Assembly (NCBI GenBank): GCA_029891345.1
Contig: CM057002.1
Location: 60,006,777 to 60,070,776, forward strand
Reading direction: 5' to 3'
Length of the DNA: 64,000 nt
DNA from: Dryococelus australis
Taxonomy: Eukaryota; Arthropoda; Insecta; Phasmatodea; Phasmatidae
Shown: one piece after another, positions 22,920-35,430 of the stretch
Layout of the letters: each line of letters opens with the position of its first letter
Numbering within the stretch: position 1 is the stretch's first letter
Program-made: the position numbers and the translations under genes
Notes under the pieces: generated by a model
What the model saw: only the letters and a program-made list of their open reading frames with translations
The model's database searches: none
Told to the model about the DNA's origin: nothing

Positions 22920-23995
22920 ATGTCACAGGTGGGACAAAAAGAAAAATACACCTGGATGTGTGTGCCCTGTACAACAAAAAAGGCAAAGAGACTTTAGTGG
23001 AAAATGCTAATGAAGAGAGTTTTCGAAACCTGTCAGAAACCATACAATGATATTTAGCGTGGAAAGATGAGCAATGTAACCACATCTTACAACTTTTAAA
23101 TGACAATGCTTCAGCGGAAAACGTACAACAACCGGACGGTAAATGGCATTCAAACTGCTATAAAAATATGACACACAAAAAGAGCGACGAACTGTGGAAA
23201 ACGATTTTTGTCGTTACAAAATAAACCTGACGTATACCTTTCAGACGAACCCAGTACCTCCAAGCCTTTTACACGAGGCCAGATAACAGCTGAGTATAAT
23301 AAAAGCATGTGCTTTCTTTGTGATGGGAAAGCGACACGAAAGTATCCACTGCATCTTGTTTTGTATGATACGGAGGGGGGGGGGGGGCTAATTTAAGATA
23401 AGCTGTTGAATTAAGCTGTAACGAAACATGGATTGTTAGACTTAATGAATGCATCCACCCAACAGATGCTCATGCAGTCGACATTTTTTATCATGCACCG
23501 AGCTGGGCCAAAATTGTGACAAATATGCTTCGTAGTACTCACGCACGAGTACAGCAAAGTTCAACTATTCTGGTGGGTTCCGATACTGAATTCCTGGGAA
23601 TGTTGGAAGACTTTCTTGTTGAAGGGAATGTGGCGTGTATCGCTGACTTACATAATACATACATTAATGTGTGTGTTACTCAAATTGACTTGACCCATCA
23701 CTACAAACTAAATTAAGAGGAGAGCTGAAAACATTCATTGAAGAAGAAATACCAGGTGTTGAATTTTCCACCCCAAAGAGGAGAAATGAATCGGAACGTT
23801 TATGCCTTAAAACAACAGAAGATGCTGCAGTTGTAAAACTTTCTGATGATACACCTCAAGAATATCTTAAGATAATTTTTGCAGCAGTCAAAGTGATCAG
23901 AAAAGCTGTTGTGAATGCAAAACACTGGAAGTTCGAACCCTTGATCATATGTTCTTCTCGACAAAGTTTTTACAACTAGCATTGTCAAACAGCTC
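22920..23995 (+). pseudogene. Unrecognised decayed coding block with Cys/His motifs
   Basis: Plus-strand translation gives coherent stretches in changing frames: VCALYNKKGKETLVENA before a stop at 23048, WHSNCYKNMTHKKSDELW near 23150-23200, CFLCDGKATRKYPLHLVL near 23310-23365, then across a poly-G tract NETWIVRLNECIHPTDAHAV, and finally EEIPGVEFSTPKRRNESERL near 23745-23800. The Cys, His and Trp pattern resembles a group of uncharacterised, probably transposon-borne proteins in invertebrate annotations, but I cannot name it. Several stops and frameshifts make it non-functional. Its 3' part has an inverted second copy at 24831-24950. Confidence 0.4.
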
Positions 23996-24045
23996 CATAA
24001 AATGAACCCTATGGCTTATAAACTCGCAAGCAGGAACATAAACAG
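23959..24045 (+). repeat. Left arm of a long inverted repeat
   Basis: This arm contains GCTCCATAAAATGAACCCTA and CTCGCAAGCAGGAAC and is the reverse complement, with about a dozen differences and small indels, of 24831-24917. Weaker similarity extends further out on both sides. Confidence 0.8.
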
Positions 24046-24299
24046 TCAATGATACGCTCACTGAAACTCACGCATGCCATCTGCTCTACCAACCAACACC
24101 AGACATATGTAGGCCAGCGAAAAGTTTTTTTTATTTTCATGTTTAACATTTTTAGTGTTTATTTTTATTATATAATTTTTACATATAATATTTTATTGCT
24201 ACCCCAGACTTAAATACGTACATGTAGGGACTTCTATGTTGAACTTAGAAACGATCCTATATTTCCTACTCCTATGTAATGTAATGCTTGAAATTTTCT

Positions 24300-24830
24300 T
24301 TTCCAACACACTATCCCATAAACTGTTCAGTATCCGCTCAACCTAATCTATGATAATTTAACTCAATCATCGCTTAAGATCTCTGAATATATATTTTTTA
24401 TTCCTCATTCAACCGTCATACTTTAGTCATCGCCAGACCCCCTCTTCACCTCGAGTCCTACCAGCTTTACTTAACAGCCATATCGAAGTGTTCTGAGTAC
24501 CGAAACAGATATAATACATTTCACCATTACATTAGCTTGCCTCATTCATGCTATTAACAATACGATCCATATCCACCACCATACCTCAGACTTACTGATC
24601 TATAATAACAGTCAACTATATTGACTTCCAATTCAGACCCATCTAACTTTGCCAGTTAAACATATAAACAAGCCATACCAGCTGCCAAACCAATTAAATA
24701 TTCCAACCATGCTATCATAAGATCAATAATACTAATTTAACCATCTACGACACCTATATTGTCTTAATTCCCATCAAACCACCCCGCTCATACTAACCGA
24801 CCATACCAGACAAGCATTCTGCCCCTCTCA
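24300..24830. other. Strongly G-poor, C-rich strand-asymmetric tract
   Basis: On the given strand, 60-base lines in this stretch mostly hold 3-8 G against 14-21 C (for example 24541-24600 has 4 G and about 18 C). No gene or known repeat was recognised. It lies between the two arms of the inverted repeat at 23959 and 24831. Confidence 0.7.
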
Positions 24831-24917
24831 TGTTTAGGTTCCTGCTTGCGAGTACGTAAGCCATCGGGTTCATTTCATGGAGCTGTCTGACAGTGGCAGT
24901 CGTAAAAACTTTGTTGA
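24831..24917 (-). repeat. Right arm of a long inverted repeat
   Basis: Inverse of 23959-24045, with TTCCTGCTTGCGAGT and GGGTTCATTTCATGGAGCTG. The similarity appears to extend to about 24950. Confidence 0.8.
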
Positions 24918-25087
24918 GATCAATATAAGGTCAAGGCTTGCTAGAATGGACAGTCTTGAGCTGTGTATAAGAAGACTATATTAATCATGCAAAAAGTGAT
25001 CATGCTGGTGTAAAGATAGTATGCGAATAGCGGGGAAAAATTTAAGAATTCTCTTTGTAGTCTTAAGTATGTGTATGTATATATATA

Positions 25088-25221
25088 TATTTTGTTGATT
25101 CAATGTATATACGTAAATAAACCAAGCACCATAATAGTCTATATATATATGGTAGAATACAACACCAGCGAGAAATTAAAGACTTTATATATTTATTCAC
25201 GTATATACATTGAATCAAAAT
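25088..25221. repeat. Short inverted repeat (arms about 32 bp)
   Basis: TTGATTCAATGTATATACGT near 25094 pairs with ACGTATATACATTGAATCAA near 25199, with two or three differences over the full arms and a spacer of about 70 bp. Confidence 0.8.
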
Positions 25222-25874
25222 CCGAGTAGGAAAGTTATGCTACAATAAATAGTGAGATAATAAATAATCAACATTGCATAGCTTTTAGTCTTGAAGAGAG
25301 AAATCCTGAAATGAAACTAGGAGAACTTTTTTTTTGTGTACTCTGCATAAAATTTCAGTGCAGCTTGAAAAAAAAAATTAAATTATACTAAAACATAAAT
25401 TTTTTATTTTACATACCCTACGCCTATAAAAATAATATGGTTATATAGGGCTTAAACATACATTCCTGGAGCTATAAATTGTGCTTCCATAATTTTATTT
25501 CGCGAGACCGCCAGCCTCCTAAGAGTCCCCAAATTATATTTGTCTTCCTAAATGTCTGCACATATACCCTCGCTTATAGCTGCCCGACTTGTTATATAAT
25601 TATTTTAAAAAGAATATATAAGAAAATAATTACATGCGAGCTTAAGAATTCAGACTCCGGCTGAAAGTTACGAGATGTTAAAATACAGCAAATCGCATGG
25701 CTTTACATAAACTAAAACTGTTCTAAAATATATTATTCATAAGCCATATATAAACTGGTTGAAAAAAATTACATTAGCAATATTTCTGTAACTGTACGAG
25801 GGAATGTAGCTTCTACGTCTGCAACTCATATACAAGTTTAAAGCAGGCAGCTTAGTATGAACTCGCTGGTCGGT

Positions 25875-26052
25875 CGCCTTGCCCTCATGGCTCAGGGGTA
25901 GGGTGGCGGGTTCGCGCCCCGGTGCCTCCGACACGGCAGATTTTCAGTTCGCTTATCGCACTGGGAACCTGTCAGCAGGACGGTCTCACTAGAGCTTCGT
26001 CAATATCAAAATGTCACGACAATTTCAAATGAACGAAAAAAAAAAAAAAGGG
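25875..26052 (+). mobile_element. tRNA-like SINE with an A tail
   Basis: The head has A-box-like CATGGCTCAGGGGTAGG and B-box-like GGGTTCGCGCCCC, followed by about 100 bp of body and a 13-nt A run at 26038-26050. The spacing between the boxes is short, so the anticodon arm appears deleted. Confidence 0.45.
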
Positions 26053-26053
26053 G

Positions 26054-26110
26054 TTAGCATGTAGGACTTCTAGTCCAAAGGTTCCAAGTTCGAATCCTGT
26101 TCAAGAATGC
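26054..26110 (+). pseudogene. tRNA-Arg(TCT)-like remnant
   Basis: GGACTTCTAGTCCAAAGGTT followed by AAGTTCGAATCCTGTT resembles the anticodon arm, variable loop and T arm of tRNA-Arg(TCT). The acceptor and D arms are incomplete, so this is a fragment or a SINE head and not a gene. Confidence 0.5.
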
Positions 26111-26730
26111 GAGTTTCTTTGTTTCTTAAATGTTACCAATCATTGTGTGAAATTTTTAAACCTATTTTGCATTAAAAATACATTCAACTATCAAAGATCT
26201 CGACATTATTCAAATGAAATTAATTATAATAATTCTACAAATTTATTAATGCATTGATTCTTGGATGTCTAATTGGCGGGGCCGATAATCCAGTGCCTCG
26301 CTTAAGGTAGCAATCAGTTGTTTCTTTCCCGCGCGATGTCTGTGGATGACGTCACTGCTCACGCATGTCGATGTGGTCACTCTTGGCGAGTCGCTGCAGG
26401 CCGTCTGCCCTGGTGGACCTGCCGCAGGCGAGTCGCGGCCCTGTCGGGGTGGTGATGCATATCTGTTTACAGGTCTAGGCGACAAATGTGAAAACTAATT
26501 GAATAAAGTAAAATATTAAGACAAAATATAGTATTGCAAAATATGAAGTATTGAAAATCGAATATGTTTTACAAAGTCCTGCCTGGAATGTACTTTACAA
26601 TAATTATTATATACCTTCTCGTGTATGGAAAATTACATATTTACATTTGTCAATAAATATATGCGCTGACGATTCAAGCTCTCTAGCAGGACATGAAGGA
26701 ACTATATGATGGTGGAATTGAGCAACTTTG

Positions 26731-26955
26731 AGTAATCGAAAAAGTGTGTGTAATCAGAAGAGCAAATGCGATAAATCGAACCACTGTAAGTAATCAGAGG
26801 AGCAAAAATCGAACAAGTGTAAGTTATCAGTTGAGCGAATGTGACAAAATCGAACAAGTGTGAGTAATCAGAGGAGCAAAGCGACTAATCGAACATGTAT
26901 AAGTTATCAGTCGAGAAAATGTGGCTAATCGAACAAGTGTGAGTAAGTGGCCGAA
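26731..26955. repeat. Degenerate tandem repeat of about 40 bp, 5-6 copies
   Basis: Units of the form GTGTGAGTAATCAGAGGAGC followed by an AATCGAAC block recur with lengths of about 36-42 bp and moderate divergence. Confidence 0.75.
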
Positions 26956-27079
26956 CGATTGGCGCCTAACGAAGGTAAGAGATAAATGTAGACAAAGATG
27001 TCGAGTGAAAGACAAGATGGAATGAAAGAGAGAAACGAAACACCAAAAAAATGGGAGGACTCGGAGAAAACCCACAGAC

Positions 27080-27540
27080 TGATATAGAGAAAGAGAGAAG
27101 CGAAAGAGAGAAATATATGGAATGAGATAATGAAAGAGAGGAACGAATCAGCAAAAAATGGGGAGGATTCCGAGAAAACCTATGGACTGATAGAGGGACA
27201 AGGGATGGGATGAGAGAAAGCGAAAATGAGAGACAAGAGAGGAGATGGGATGAGAGAATGAAATAGAAAGAAAGAGACAAGAGAGGCAAGAGAGAGACTT
27301 AAGAGATGGAATGAGAAAAAGAGAGAGAAACGAAAGAGATGGAGAAAGGGATGTAATGAGCGAAATATATTGAATGAGATGGCAAGAGAGAGAGAGAGAA
27401 ACGAAAGAGAGGGAGGAAGGAATGGAATGAGATAAATATATTGAATGAGGGAGGCAAGAAAGAAGGAGATAGAACGAGAAAATAAAAGAGAAATGAAAGA
27501 AAGAAAGAGAGCATGGAATGATAGAGCATGAGAAAACAAG
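27080..27540. repeat. GA-rich low-complexity tract
   Basis: Purine-rich sequence dominated by GAGAGAAAGA and GGAATGAGA motifs. The opposite strand gives long Ser/Phe/Leu-rich frames (up to 149 codons), which are composition artefacts. Confidence 0.9.
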
Positions 27541-27737
27541 GCAGTGTGGTGGTATGACATCACGATCGTATGCGCCTTGATATATAATACTTCCCACACA
27601 GCACCGGGACGTCCGAGGGATATCTGATGGATATCCTTTCAGGTCATGTGGTATATCCCATGGATATCCTACGATATCCCTGGGACATCTATGGGACTAC
27701 AAAATCATCACATTCAGGATCTCCGCACAATATCACT

Positions 27738-27929
27738 TCAGAACCTCCACTGGATATCCCTCCAGGACATCTGGTGTATATCCCTCCAGGACATCTGGTG
27801 GATATCCCTCCAGGACATCTGGTGGATATCACTCCAGGATCTCCACGGGATATCCTTCCAGGACCTCCGCAGGATATTCCTCCAGGACCTCAGCAGGATA
27901 TTCTTGCAGGACAATGGGGAAATCCCTGC
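27738..27929. repeat. 24-bp minisatellite, eight copies
   Basis: CCAGGACATCTGGTGGATAT recurs with an exact 24-bp spacing (27762, 27786, 27810, 27834, 27858, 27882, 27906). Units become more divergent to the right. Further GGATATCC palindromes occur to the left, from about 27615. The unit would encode PPGHLVDI, but there is no independent sign of a gene. Confidence 0.9.
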
Positions 27930-27999
27930 ATGTCCACCCAGGGATACACTAGCAGTATCTCCATGGAATATCTCTACATGATACCCGTGGAATTTCCCT

Positions 28000-29595
28000 G
28001 CTGGTTGTCTATAAGACATCTGCTAGCCTTCAAAAATTATTTTGCTTAAATGACCATTTTTATTCACAGCAGGAAACCCAGAGTATTCACATCCAAGTAC
28101 AGTGTCTTAATTTTCTTTTAATGCGTGTTAAATACTGACTTTATGATCTTCACATATTTATATCAGCCAATACTTAGCACACAAACACGTTATTCATCAA
28201 CTGCATATTCCAGAACGTCGATTTTTGCTTCACTTCATAAAATAATTGGCCACTTGCAAATACCATAGTCGTAATACTGGCACTTCTCTGTTTGTTTTAT
28301 TTAATTTTATGCATTGTTATTGGGCCTGATTCGAATATAACTACTGGATTTTGTATTTTAGCTACATACATGCTTTGAAGTAAGAAACGCTAAAATATTT
28401 TGTTCAAATCACTGGAACTCAACGATTGTAAGTTTATCAGCTATAAAATCAACAAACTGCGGACTTGATTCAATGTTTGGCCATGGAGAGCATATCCTCA
28501 TACGTTGCTTCCTTCTACTTGTCAGTTTCTTAAGATGATACTAGTAAGATTAAAATTGCCATCGATTAATCCATCAATATCTTGACACAAATTTCCCCTA
28601 CTCCTGTTGCTCCTCAGTTGATGGTGTATGGCTAACATCACAACTCACTCTTATTTCTATAGTCAGTTCACGGTTACTTCCAACTTTTCTGAAGCCCTGC
28701 TAAAGTTCTACTTCCAGGATATTCCTTCGCCTCACGCGAAGAAAATTTTACCGAGTCTAGAAAAATTACAGTAATGGGATAACACACTGCGCGTGCACAC
28801 TCAGTGCAATTATATTTTGCATAATGTTGCGGTCCCATTGGATGGCCACACAAGCTAAGCGGGGAAATGTAACAATATTATTTCACTACTTCATATAATT
28901 AAAACCATCCTGTTACATTATAAATCATAAAACACTTTACTTTTTACGTGAATACCTTAAACTGCACGGGGGGAGCATGTTACGTTAAGGTACTATTTAC
29001 ATGCGCGTATTTATACATTATCTAATAAAGCAAGCCACACATCGAACTAAGAGTCATATTTCTGACTGCCGGAACGGCTTTGCCTTTGTGTTGCCGAAGG
29101 CTAATTGCTGTTACGCCTACGGCGGACGAAACCCCATCTGCTGGTCTATGTTGCCCCGTCGTAAGCTGGATGTAGAACACCCGAGTCCGGCTCTTCGGCG
29201 GCATTAAATATGGCTTGTTTCCTGATTGCCGCGGCGGTGCTGTGTTTCCGTCACCTCTTTCTCGTTGCACCTGGGATGGCACGTTCATGCTAGGAATTTA
29301 GCTAGAGCCTATACACTCTATAACAATAAGAACTATTTCGGACTAGGCATTGCCAACACATCTATTTTCTCTCTGTATTTAAAAATATTAATTATAAATT
29401 TAATATTATAACTTATATATTCTATATGTAAACTTATATTTTAACCAAAACAAGGCACTTTTATGCAAACAGAAGTACAAAGAGCTTGTGATACATGGCA
29501 TATTTAGGAAAGAACTTGACACATCATAACTAAATGGGGTGATTTTTCAAAGTTTTGATTCTGAAAGTACGAAGAAACCGCGAATAGACTAAAGC
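28000..29595. other. Intergenic DNA with a MITE fragment, no gene recognised
   Basis: 28660-28760 looks like the left quarter of the GGCTGTTCACG family (AGTCAGTTCACGGTTACTTC, GAAGCCCTGCTAAAG). A GC-richer patch at 29060-29280 was not identified. The rest shows nothing. Confidence 0.4.
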
Positions 29596-29870
29596 GAGTG
29601 ATGTGGCATCGTGGTAACAAAATTGATTCGAATTCGGGAGGACATGCGTTCGATTCTCGGCCCGGCCATCATGATTTCGGTTCTCTAGTGGTTCCAAAAT
29701 CATCCAGGCTAGTGCTGGTATGATTTACTAATAGAAGCAGCCATATCCAGTTCCTCCCCTATTCCTGCTTGTCCAAACAAATGATCCACTTATAATGAAC
29801 TCGCTGGCTGCAAGCAATGTGTTAAAGCCCTACCTAACTACCTACCTACCTACCTACCTACCTATATTAT
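29596..29870 (+). mobile_element. tRNA-derived SINE with a (CTAC)n tail
   Basis: The head carries an A-box-like GTGGCATCGTGGTAAC and a B box GCGTTCGATTCTCGG, followed by a conserved-looking body (CCATCATGATTTCGG, TCATCCAGGCTAGTGCTGG) and a CTAC tail at 29832-29866. The order is the same as in the SINE at 47105 and, for head and body, the one at 56578. SINEs are moved by LINE machinery. Confidence 0.75.
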
Positions 29871-31187
29871 GTTTACATATATGGAAAACATTGTTTCTAC
29901 CACAGGATCCCACAAGGGAACATTCCATACTTTTTTGGTAAATAAAATTGTTTTTATGTAGCTAATGAATTAGGTTATAAACAAGAGAAGTATCAATGCA
30001 TAACACATATTTTTCATACATACTTCTAAAAGTGTTATAATTTAGATTTTGGTCAAATTGTATCTAGAATATTTATTGCTGTAAGTGCAGATTGTATAGA
30101 AAGAATTGTTGACAATTTATTCGCTTGAAAATATGAACAACCCCTTCTAAAGAGTGGGCATATTTCTCGATTGGCCAATCCATTTTTTTCTGCTGCATAT
30201 TGCATGTAATTATGAAATTAATTCTTCCTGTTGTAATAAAATCAGGGACTCGTAGGCCAGTGCAAAATATCTGTGCCAATTTAATAAATACCAGTGTGAC
30301 GGGGAATATATGCTTGTTGCGTCAGAATGCAGTGGGTTACTGTGCCACATATATGCTAGACAGATTAGCATAAGAAAAACCAGCACTGCAAAAATACCAA
30401 CGTAATGTCGAGAAACAGTATGACAGGTAGAAACTTGGATATTATTTCACTTACCAGCCTGGCATGCAAATTAAGACAGGACTTCGGCTGCTCACTCACA
30501 AGGGAGACCATCCCCCTTTCTACTCCAGCTCCGACATATATATATATAATTTATACCACTCATAGACACAACAGGAAAAGGGAGAAAACTAGCTACGTAC
30601 ATCTTTATTCAATGAAAAGCATACAATAGTGAAGTAAAAATATTTAATGCTTAGAAATATTTGACCAGATTCAAAACTTGACTTTCACATTAATAAACTG
30701 AATGTAAAATATGAGAAAACCAGCACGCAGCAGCTTAAAAATAAAAGTGTCCACCTCTTTATGTCTGTTGAAAATAACAATTACACACAACGTGTCAGGT
30801 AACTGGGAGCAATGTCTTGCTGTGCCTTTAAACGTAAAAATAAAATAAATGTTCTGCAGGTTGAAATAAATAGTTCCGCTGGTGTTCCAAAAATATTCTC
30901 ACACACAATAAATTAAAATATCAGTTCGTAGGATTGCACTTAATAAATCTCCTGGCTAGCAATAAATTAACTAAGGTAGGGTAGATGAAAATGTTCTCAG
31001 GCGTCTCGTGACGATCTAGAAGATGGTGTGTAATTGTGCAACTGCGTACGTGTAATTTAAAATACTTCGCTGCGGGGCCTACGGTCACTTAAGGAAAGGT
31101 GGTTGAAGTACCTTACACATATACGACGATATTGCAGTTGGCATACTAATTAAGCCCGGTTTCAGACGGCTTACACATATACCGTCA
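29871..31187. other. Intergenic DNA, no gene recognised
   Basis: AT-rich, with only short unremarkable frames and a small TATA run near 30537. Confidence 0.45.
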
Positions 31188-31195
31188 GCTATTAT

Positions 31196-31491
31196 TAGGG
31201 ACACCCGAATTTTGCGAAAAGATTTCCACGCATGCCAGATTTCAATGCCCTACGAGCGCACCAGCAGTTTCCTTTTGCTTATTGGCCGCTTGTGTCTGTG
31301 AGAAGACACTTTCTTAGTTAACTGGCCAATCAGAATTGAGTTACTTCGATACTGTACGTCTTTGATTCGTGGGCATACACTTAAGAAGCGTAACATCTAG
31401 ATCACCCAATCATAAAAGTGGATCTGAGCTAAATTATAATGAAATACAACGGGTCGTGAAATCTTTTTTTTGCGAAATTCGGGTGTCCCTA
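31196..31491. mobile_element. 296-bp hAT-type MITE with perfect 8-bp duplication
   Basis: The left end TAGGGACACCCGAATTTTGC is the inverse of the right end GCGAAATTCGGGTGTCCCTA apart from one base, and weaker inverted similarity continues inward through AAAGATTTC. GCTATTAT flanks it exactly on both sides (31188-31195 and 31492-31499). An 8-bp duplication and TAGGG termini fit the hAT superfamily. No protein is encoded. Confidence 0.88.
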
Positions 31492-31499
31492 GCTATTAT

Positions 31500-33285
31500 A
31501 CTTGTTCCGAGCATAATTTTCAGGGTCGATACAACAATTAATACTTAAATTACGTACGCAGAATTTTCGTGTAGCCTCAGCCTCCCTCGCTGTCTACGTG
31601 TAGGACCCTTCTAGAACAAGATGGAGATGAGAAGATTCCATTGCCATCCGTAATTGGGGCGGTTACAGTATTCAAATTAACCTGTGCAGTATAGGGATTA
31701 CCTGTGAGGTGTATTCCTTATGACTATAATAGCAGTGACGTCACAAGACGTCGCGAACTTAGACGAATTAACATATTATTCAAAAACTTAGCAATATAAA
31801 ATAAATGAGATGTGGATCAAAAACCACAATATGTGGATCACAAAACTTAGCTGCTCCGTGTACCATTACAAACATGTAAAAATAAAATAAAATAACTTAA
31901 TTAACCTATATGTATAATACATTACAATATTAGTCTTTTATCAAGACATAAAAAAGAGTGTATTTTAATTAGCATAATATTTAATGTGTTAATATAAGCA
32001 ATTGTTTTGCACAGCAAACCAGATGTTACACGGTTCAGAACACTATTGTATAATACTTTACTCCAACACTGCCATATAATATCCCACATTACAAACATCT
32101 AGCAAGAACTGCTTCCCTCCAAAACAAATGGAGAACGAAAAAACCATCATGGCGGATGGTGATCATGACGCCTGATTGATAATTTTTTAAATAATTTTTA
32201 AATAGCTTTAATAATACATTTTTTATAATATTTTTCGGATTTTTTGGAAACCTTATTAGATTTTTTTGGGATTTGTTGGGGTCAAAGGTCATGGGTCAAG
32301 GATCAAGAGTACGTTCACTGGCTTTCAAGATGGCGGACGGGTGAAGTCACAACATGGCGGCCCATCGGCGCCCGGCGCATGTCCCAGGTCCCGTTGCTCT
32401 TGACTTCTCGATTTCCTTCTACTTTTAACAAAACGTTTTATGCTGACAGTATCAGCTAGAAGCATCGAGTGAAAATCCTTTGTTGAGGCAATTTTGTAAG
32501 ACAGCACAAAAAAAAAAGGGTGACCAATCAACCGATTACCACTAACTTCTTCACACAAGTTGCTCTACGGTAGGCCGTGTAAACGTAGGTGTTTTAAGTG
32601 GTACAGACGTTTATTTTCAAAATGAATATCCTGTAAATATTTCGAGGTAGTAAACCGTATCAGACTCATTACATCCGAATTTGATGCTCCAAATCCTACC
32701 TCCATACCTTTTTAATTGCACGCTAGTTTATAGTGTGATGTTTACTGCTTTCAAGTTCCAAGGTAAGGCAAGTTAGCGCGTATCTGTAATTGTCTCACTG
32801 CTGTTGCGTATATTTATAGTTTCATCACTAATCATATTTTTGTCAACGAGACATCAAGGCCTACCTAAGCATCTCAGCTTCTAAGAACACCATGGAAAAT
32901 TATTTGCACCTTTTTCTGGCTGGTATAATTCTGTGGTATAAGTCAGTGTGTGAGACCTGATGTAAATATCCATACATGTATTGAGGCCTGATGAAATAAC
33001 TTGAAATTCTAATTATCAGTCAGTAAGGCGTGAGATGAGTTAAGGTAAAGAATTTCCCCACCTACATCCATTTGAAAGAAATTTTTCGAAGGTAAAGTGG
33101 CACACTAGGTTTTCTGTATCACACGAGGACATTACATGTATCCGACAACATGTGATCAAGTGCAGTCTAAACAGAGTAAATTGCTTGATCACTTCGTCAA
33201 TAAGCGATAATCTACTGAATTAAATACGTTGATAAATAAACTTATATTTATTATCCTGCTTTTATTGTTGTCATTGGCGTAAACA
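31500..33285. other. Intergenic DNA, no gene recognised
   Basis: A TTTTTGGG-rich stretch at 32215-32280 and a GGGTCAAAGGTCATGGGTCA block near 32278 faintly resemble the repeat upstream of the H4 frame. No gene seen. Confidence 0.4.
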
Positions 33286-33340
33286 ACACACACACACACA
33301 CACACACACATACATACATATATATACATATATATATATT
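33286..33340. repeat. Compound (CA)n/(TACA)n/(TA)n microsatellite
   Basis: An ACACAC run passes into TACATACATATATA. A poly-G run follows at about 33354-33364. Confidence 0.9.
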
Positions 33341-33683
33341 CCTTCGAAAAAAAGGGGGGGGGGGATGGGTTGGGCGCAGTTCTTAGGAGGCACTAAAATT
33401 ACTTTGATTGATAATTCTATATGCACAACGAAAAATAATTCATAAAATGTTTGCTAATCTTCAACAGAGTTATTGATAGTTCTTAGTATGAGTATGTTTT
33501 AAATGTCCGACAAGAAATATTTATTACTTTTATAGCTAACGGTATGCTCTCTACACCTAGGGTGGTATTTCTAAACATTTAGTTTGGGGGCCCGCAAATG
33601 CATTGCAGATGTGTCACAAACCGCGCCCGAATTCAAGAACCAATTTTACTAGTCCCTCTTTTGCGATGCGTTTGAGAGTCATA

Positions 33684-33784
<101 letters not shown>

Positions 33785-34175
33785 AGCCATATGTGCCAGG
33801 CTAGAAATGTAAATCTACGGTCAACTAGGAACAAGTGTTTAGCTGAAATATAATCGGCGAAGTACATGCATGTTTTTTAAAATACTTGTACATGTATGTA
33901 CATGTTTCGAAGTCGTAACAGAAGAAAAATAAAACGGATAAGCGTGCTCATTAAATTCGAAAATGTTCGCGATTTTCGTGTATACTTTGCCCTGGTAATT
34001 CTCGTTTTGCTGAGGTGTTAAATTATTTAAGCTACCCCTAGAAATTCTGAAAGGTAACACAGAAACCTGCAACAGGCGGTAGTGCTTGAGAAATATGAGT
34101 GATTATTACGAAAATATACATTTTTATTTACATCTATTTTATTTAAACAGCAAAATAAGTTCCGTAGTGCCGATC

Positions 34176-34240
34176 TTGCTGGCGAAGTGGGCTGGACAAC
34201 GGCTTACGGTGCGAGGAATTCCCGGGTTCGAGTCCCAGCT
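34176..34240 (+). mobile_element. tRNA-like SINE head fragment
   Basis: A-box-like CTGGCGAAGTGGGCTGG and B box GGGTTCGAGTCCCAGC stand at roughly tRNA spacing. No clear body or tail follows beyond a GT run. Confidence 0.4.
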
Positions 34241-35169
34241 TAGCATGTGTGTGTGTGAATATTTTCGTTTGTTTTGGTCGCCTTACATCTGCAACATTGT
34301 TTCTGAAGACTTGTTAACTCTGAAATATTCGTCGAGTGGTCAAGGTAGCAAAGTAATAGTGCGTGTTCGTTCTAATCCCCATCCAGAAAATGCGTTGCTT
34401 AACTACTTTTGTTATATTCTTTACAACGCTAACGACTTGAATTTCGTATCGAATTCTTTCAAAACATTTTATTTGCAACACAAACAATAAAAATTAATAA
34501 TAACTTTTTAGTTCCATGGATTTCGTGAAAACTTCCTTCTTAAAAAGAAGTGCTTATCGACACAGAAATAATATTATCAGTTTAAAACTATAAAATGTGC
34601 TGCATGAAACTGCAAGAAAACGAGCGAGTGACAGATAATCATAATGGCACCTAATCCATCGGTTATTGAGGTGAATATTTAATGCCCAATACTGAACTTT
34701 TCCAATTGTTTAATTCAAGAACAGTATGTCACCACCCCAAAATAATTAAAATTCACCAGTCCGTAGCACCTTAGTGATCGAAACTATGGAAGGATAGCGC
34801 TATTTTTACAAGCACGCGTGAGGTTGAGCGGAGGTGAATAGTTTGGGGTAGGTCAAGTACTCTCGTGACTTTGAGCGTGATCAACATTGCAATTACCGTT
34901 TAAGACTCTCGTTTCGTGCTAAAACAAGATGTATGCCGAATAATATTCGCATTTCCATCGCAAATGTGTCTATGGATACCAGCTCTGAAGCACAATACTA
35001 AGCTAAGCTATGGAGCCACAGACTAAAATGTCAATACAGACTTACAGTTTTTCTTCGGACAGTGGTTTAGCGAGAAAGAAAGAAAAAAAAACTTGTGGTA
35101 AAACTAAATACAAAGGTTTAGTGTAACTTGTCCTTGGACGACACTCGAAATGTGTATGAAACGTTTAGT

Positions 35170-35430
35170 TGTGACAGTGGTGCAAGTTAAGTTCTCCATG
35201 TTCGTATTGGAACTAAAGCTTCACATAAAGGCCACATTGCAATCGGTTATTTTGATGAAACACTGTGTAAAGAAAGGGATATTGCAAGTTTTTAGAATCC
35301 AGGTGATCTTTCCAGTGCAGTGGCACATCAAACAGAACATATAATTAATGCCAATAACTTCAAGTTGAAAAATGTTTCTAATCTCCGTGGTGACAGCATA
35401 AATTCAGAATTTGTAGACATTTATTAGAGT
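35170..35430 (+). pseudogene. Unrecognised decayed coding fragment
   Basis: A single plus-strand frame, interrupted by three stops, reads as protein-like: VLHVRIGTKASHKGHIAIGY, then DETLCKERDIASF, then NPGDLSSAVAHQTEHI and LRGDSINSEFVDIY. The composition and the absence of low complexity suggest former coding sequence, but I recognise no family. It could be part of a transposon. Confidence 0.35.

Noticed and set aside
27148..27599. 139-149-codon minus-strand frames rich in Ser, Phe and Leu
   Set aside because: They are translations of the GA-rich tract and occur in several overlapping frames at once.
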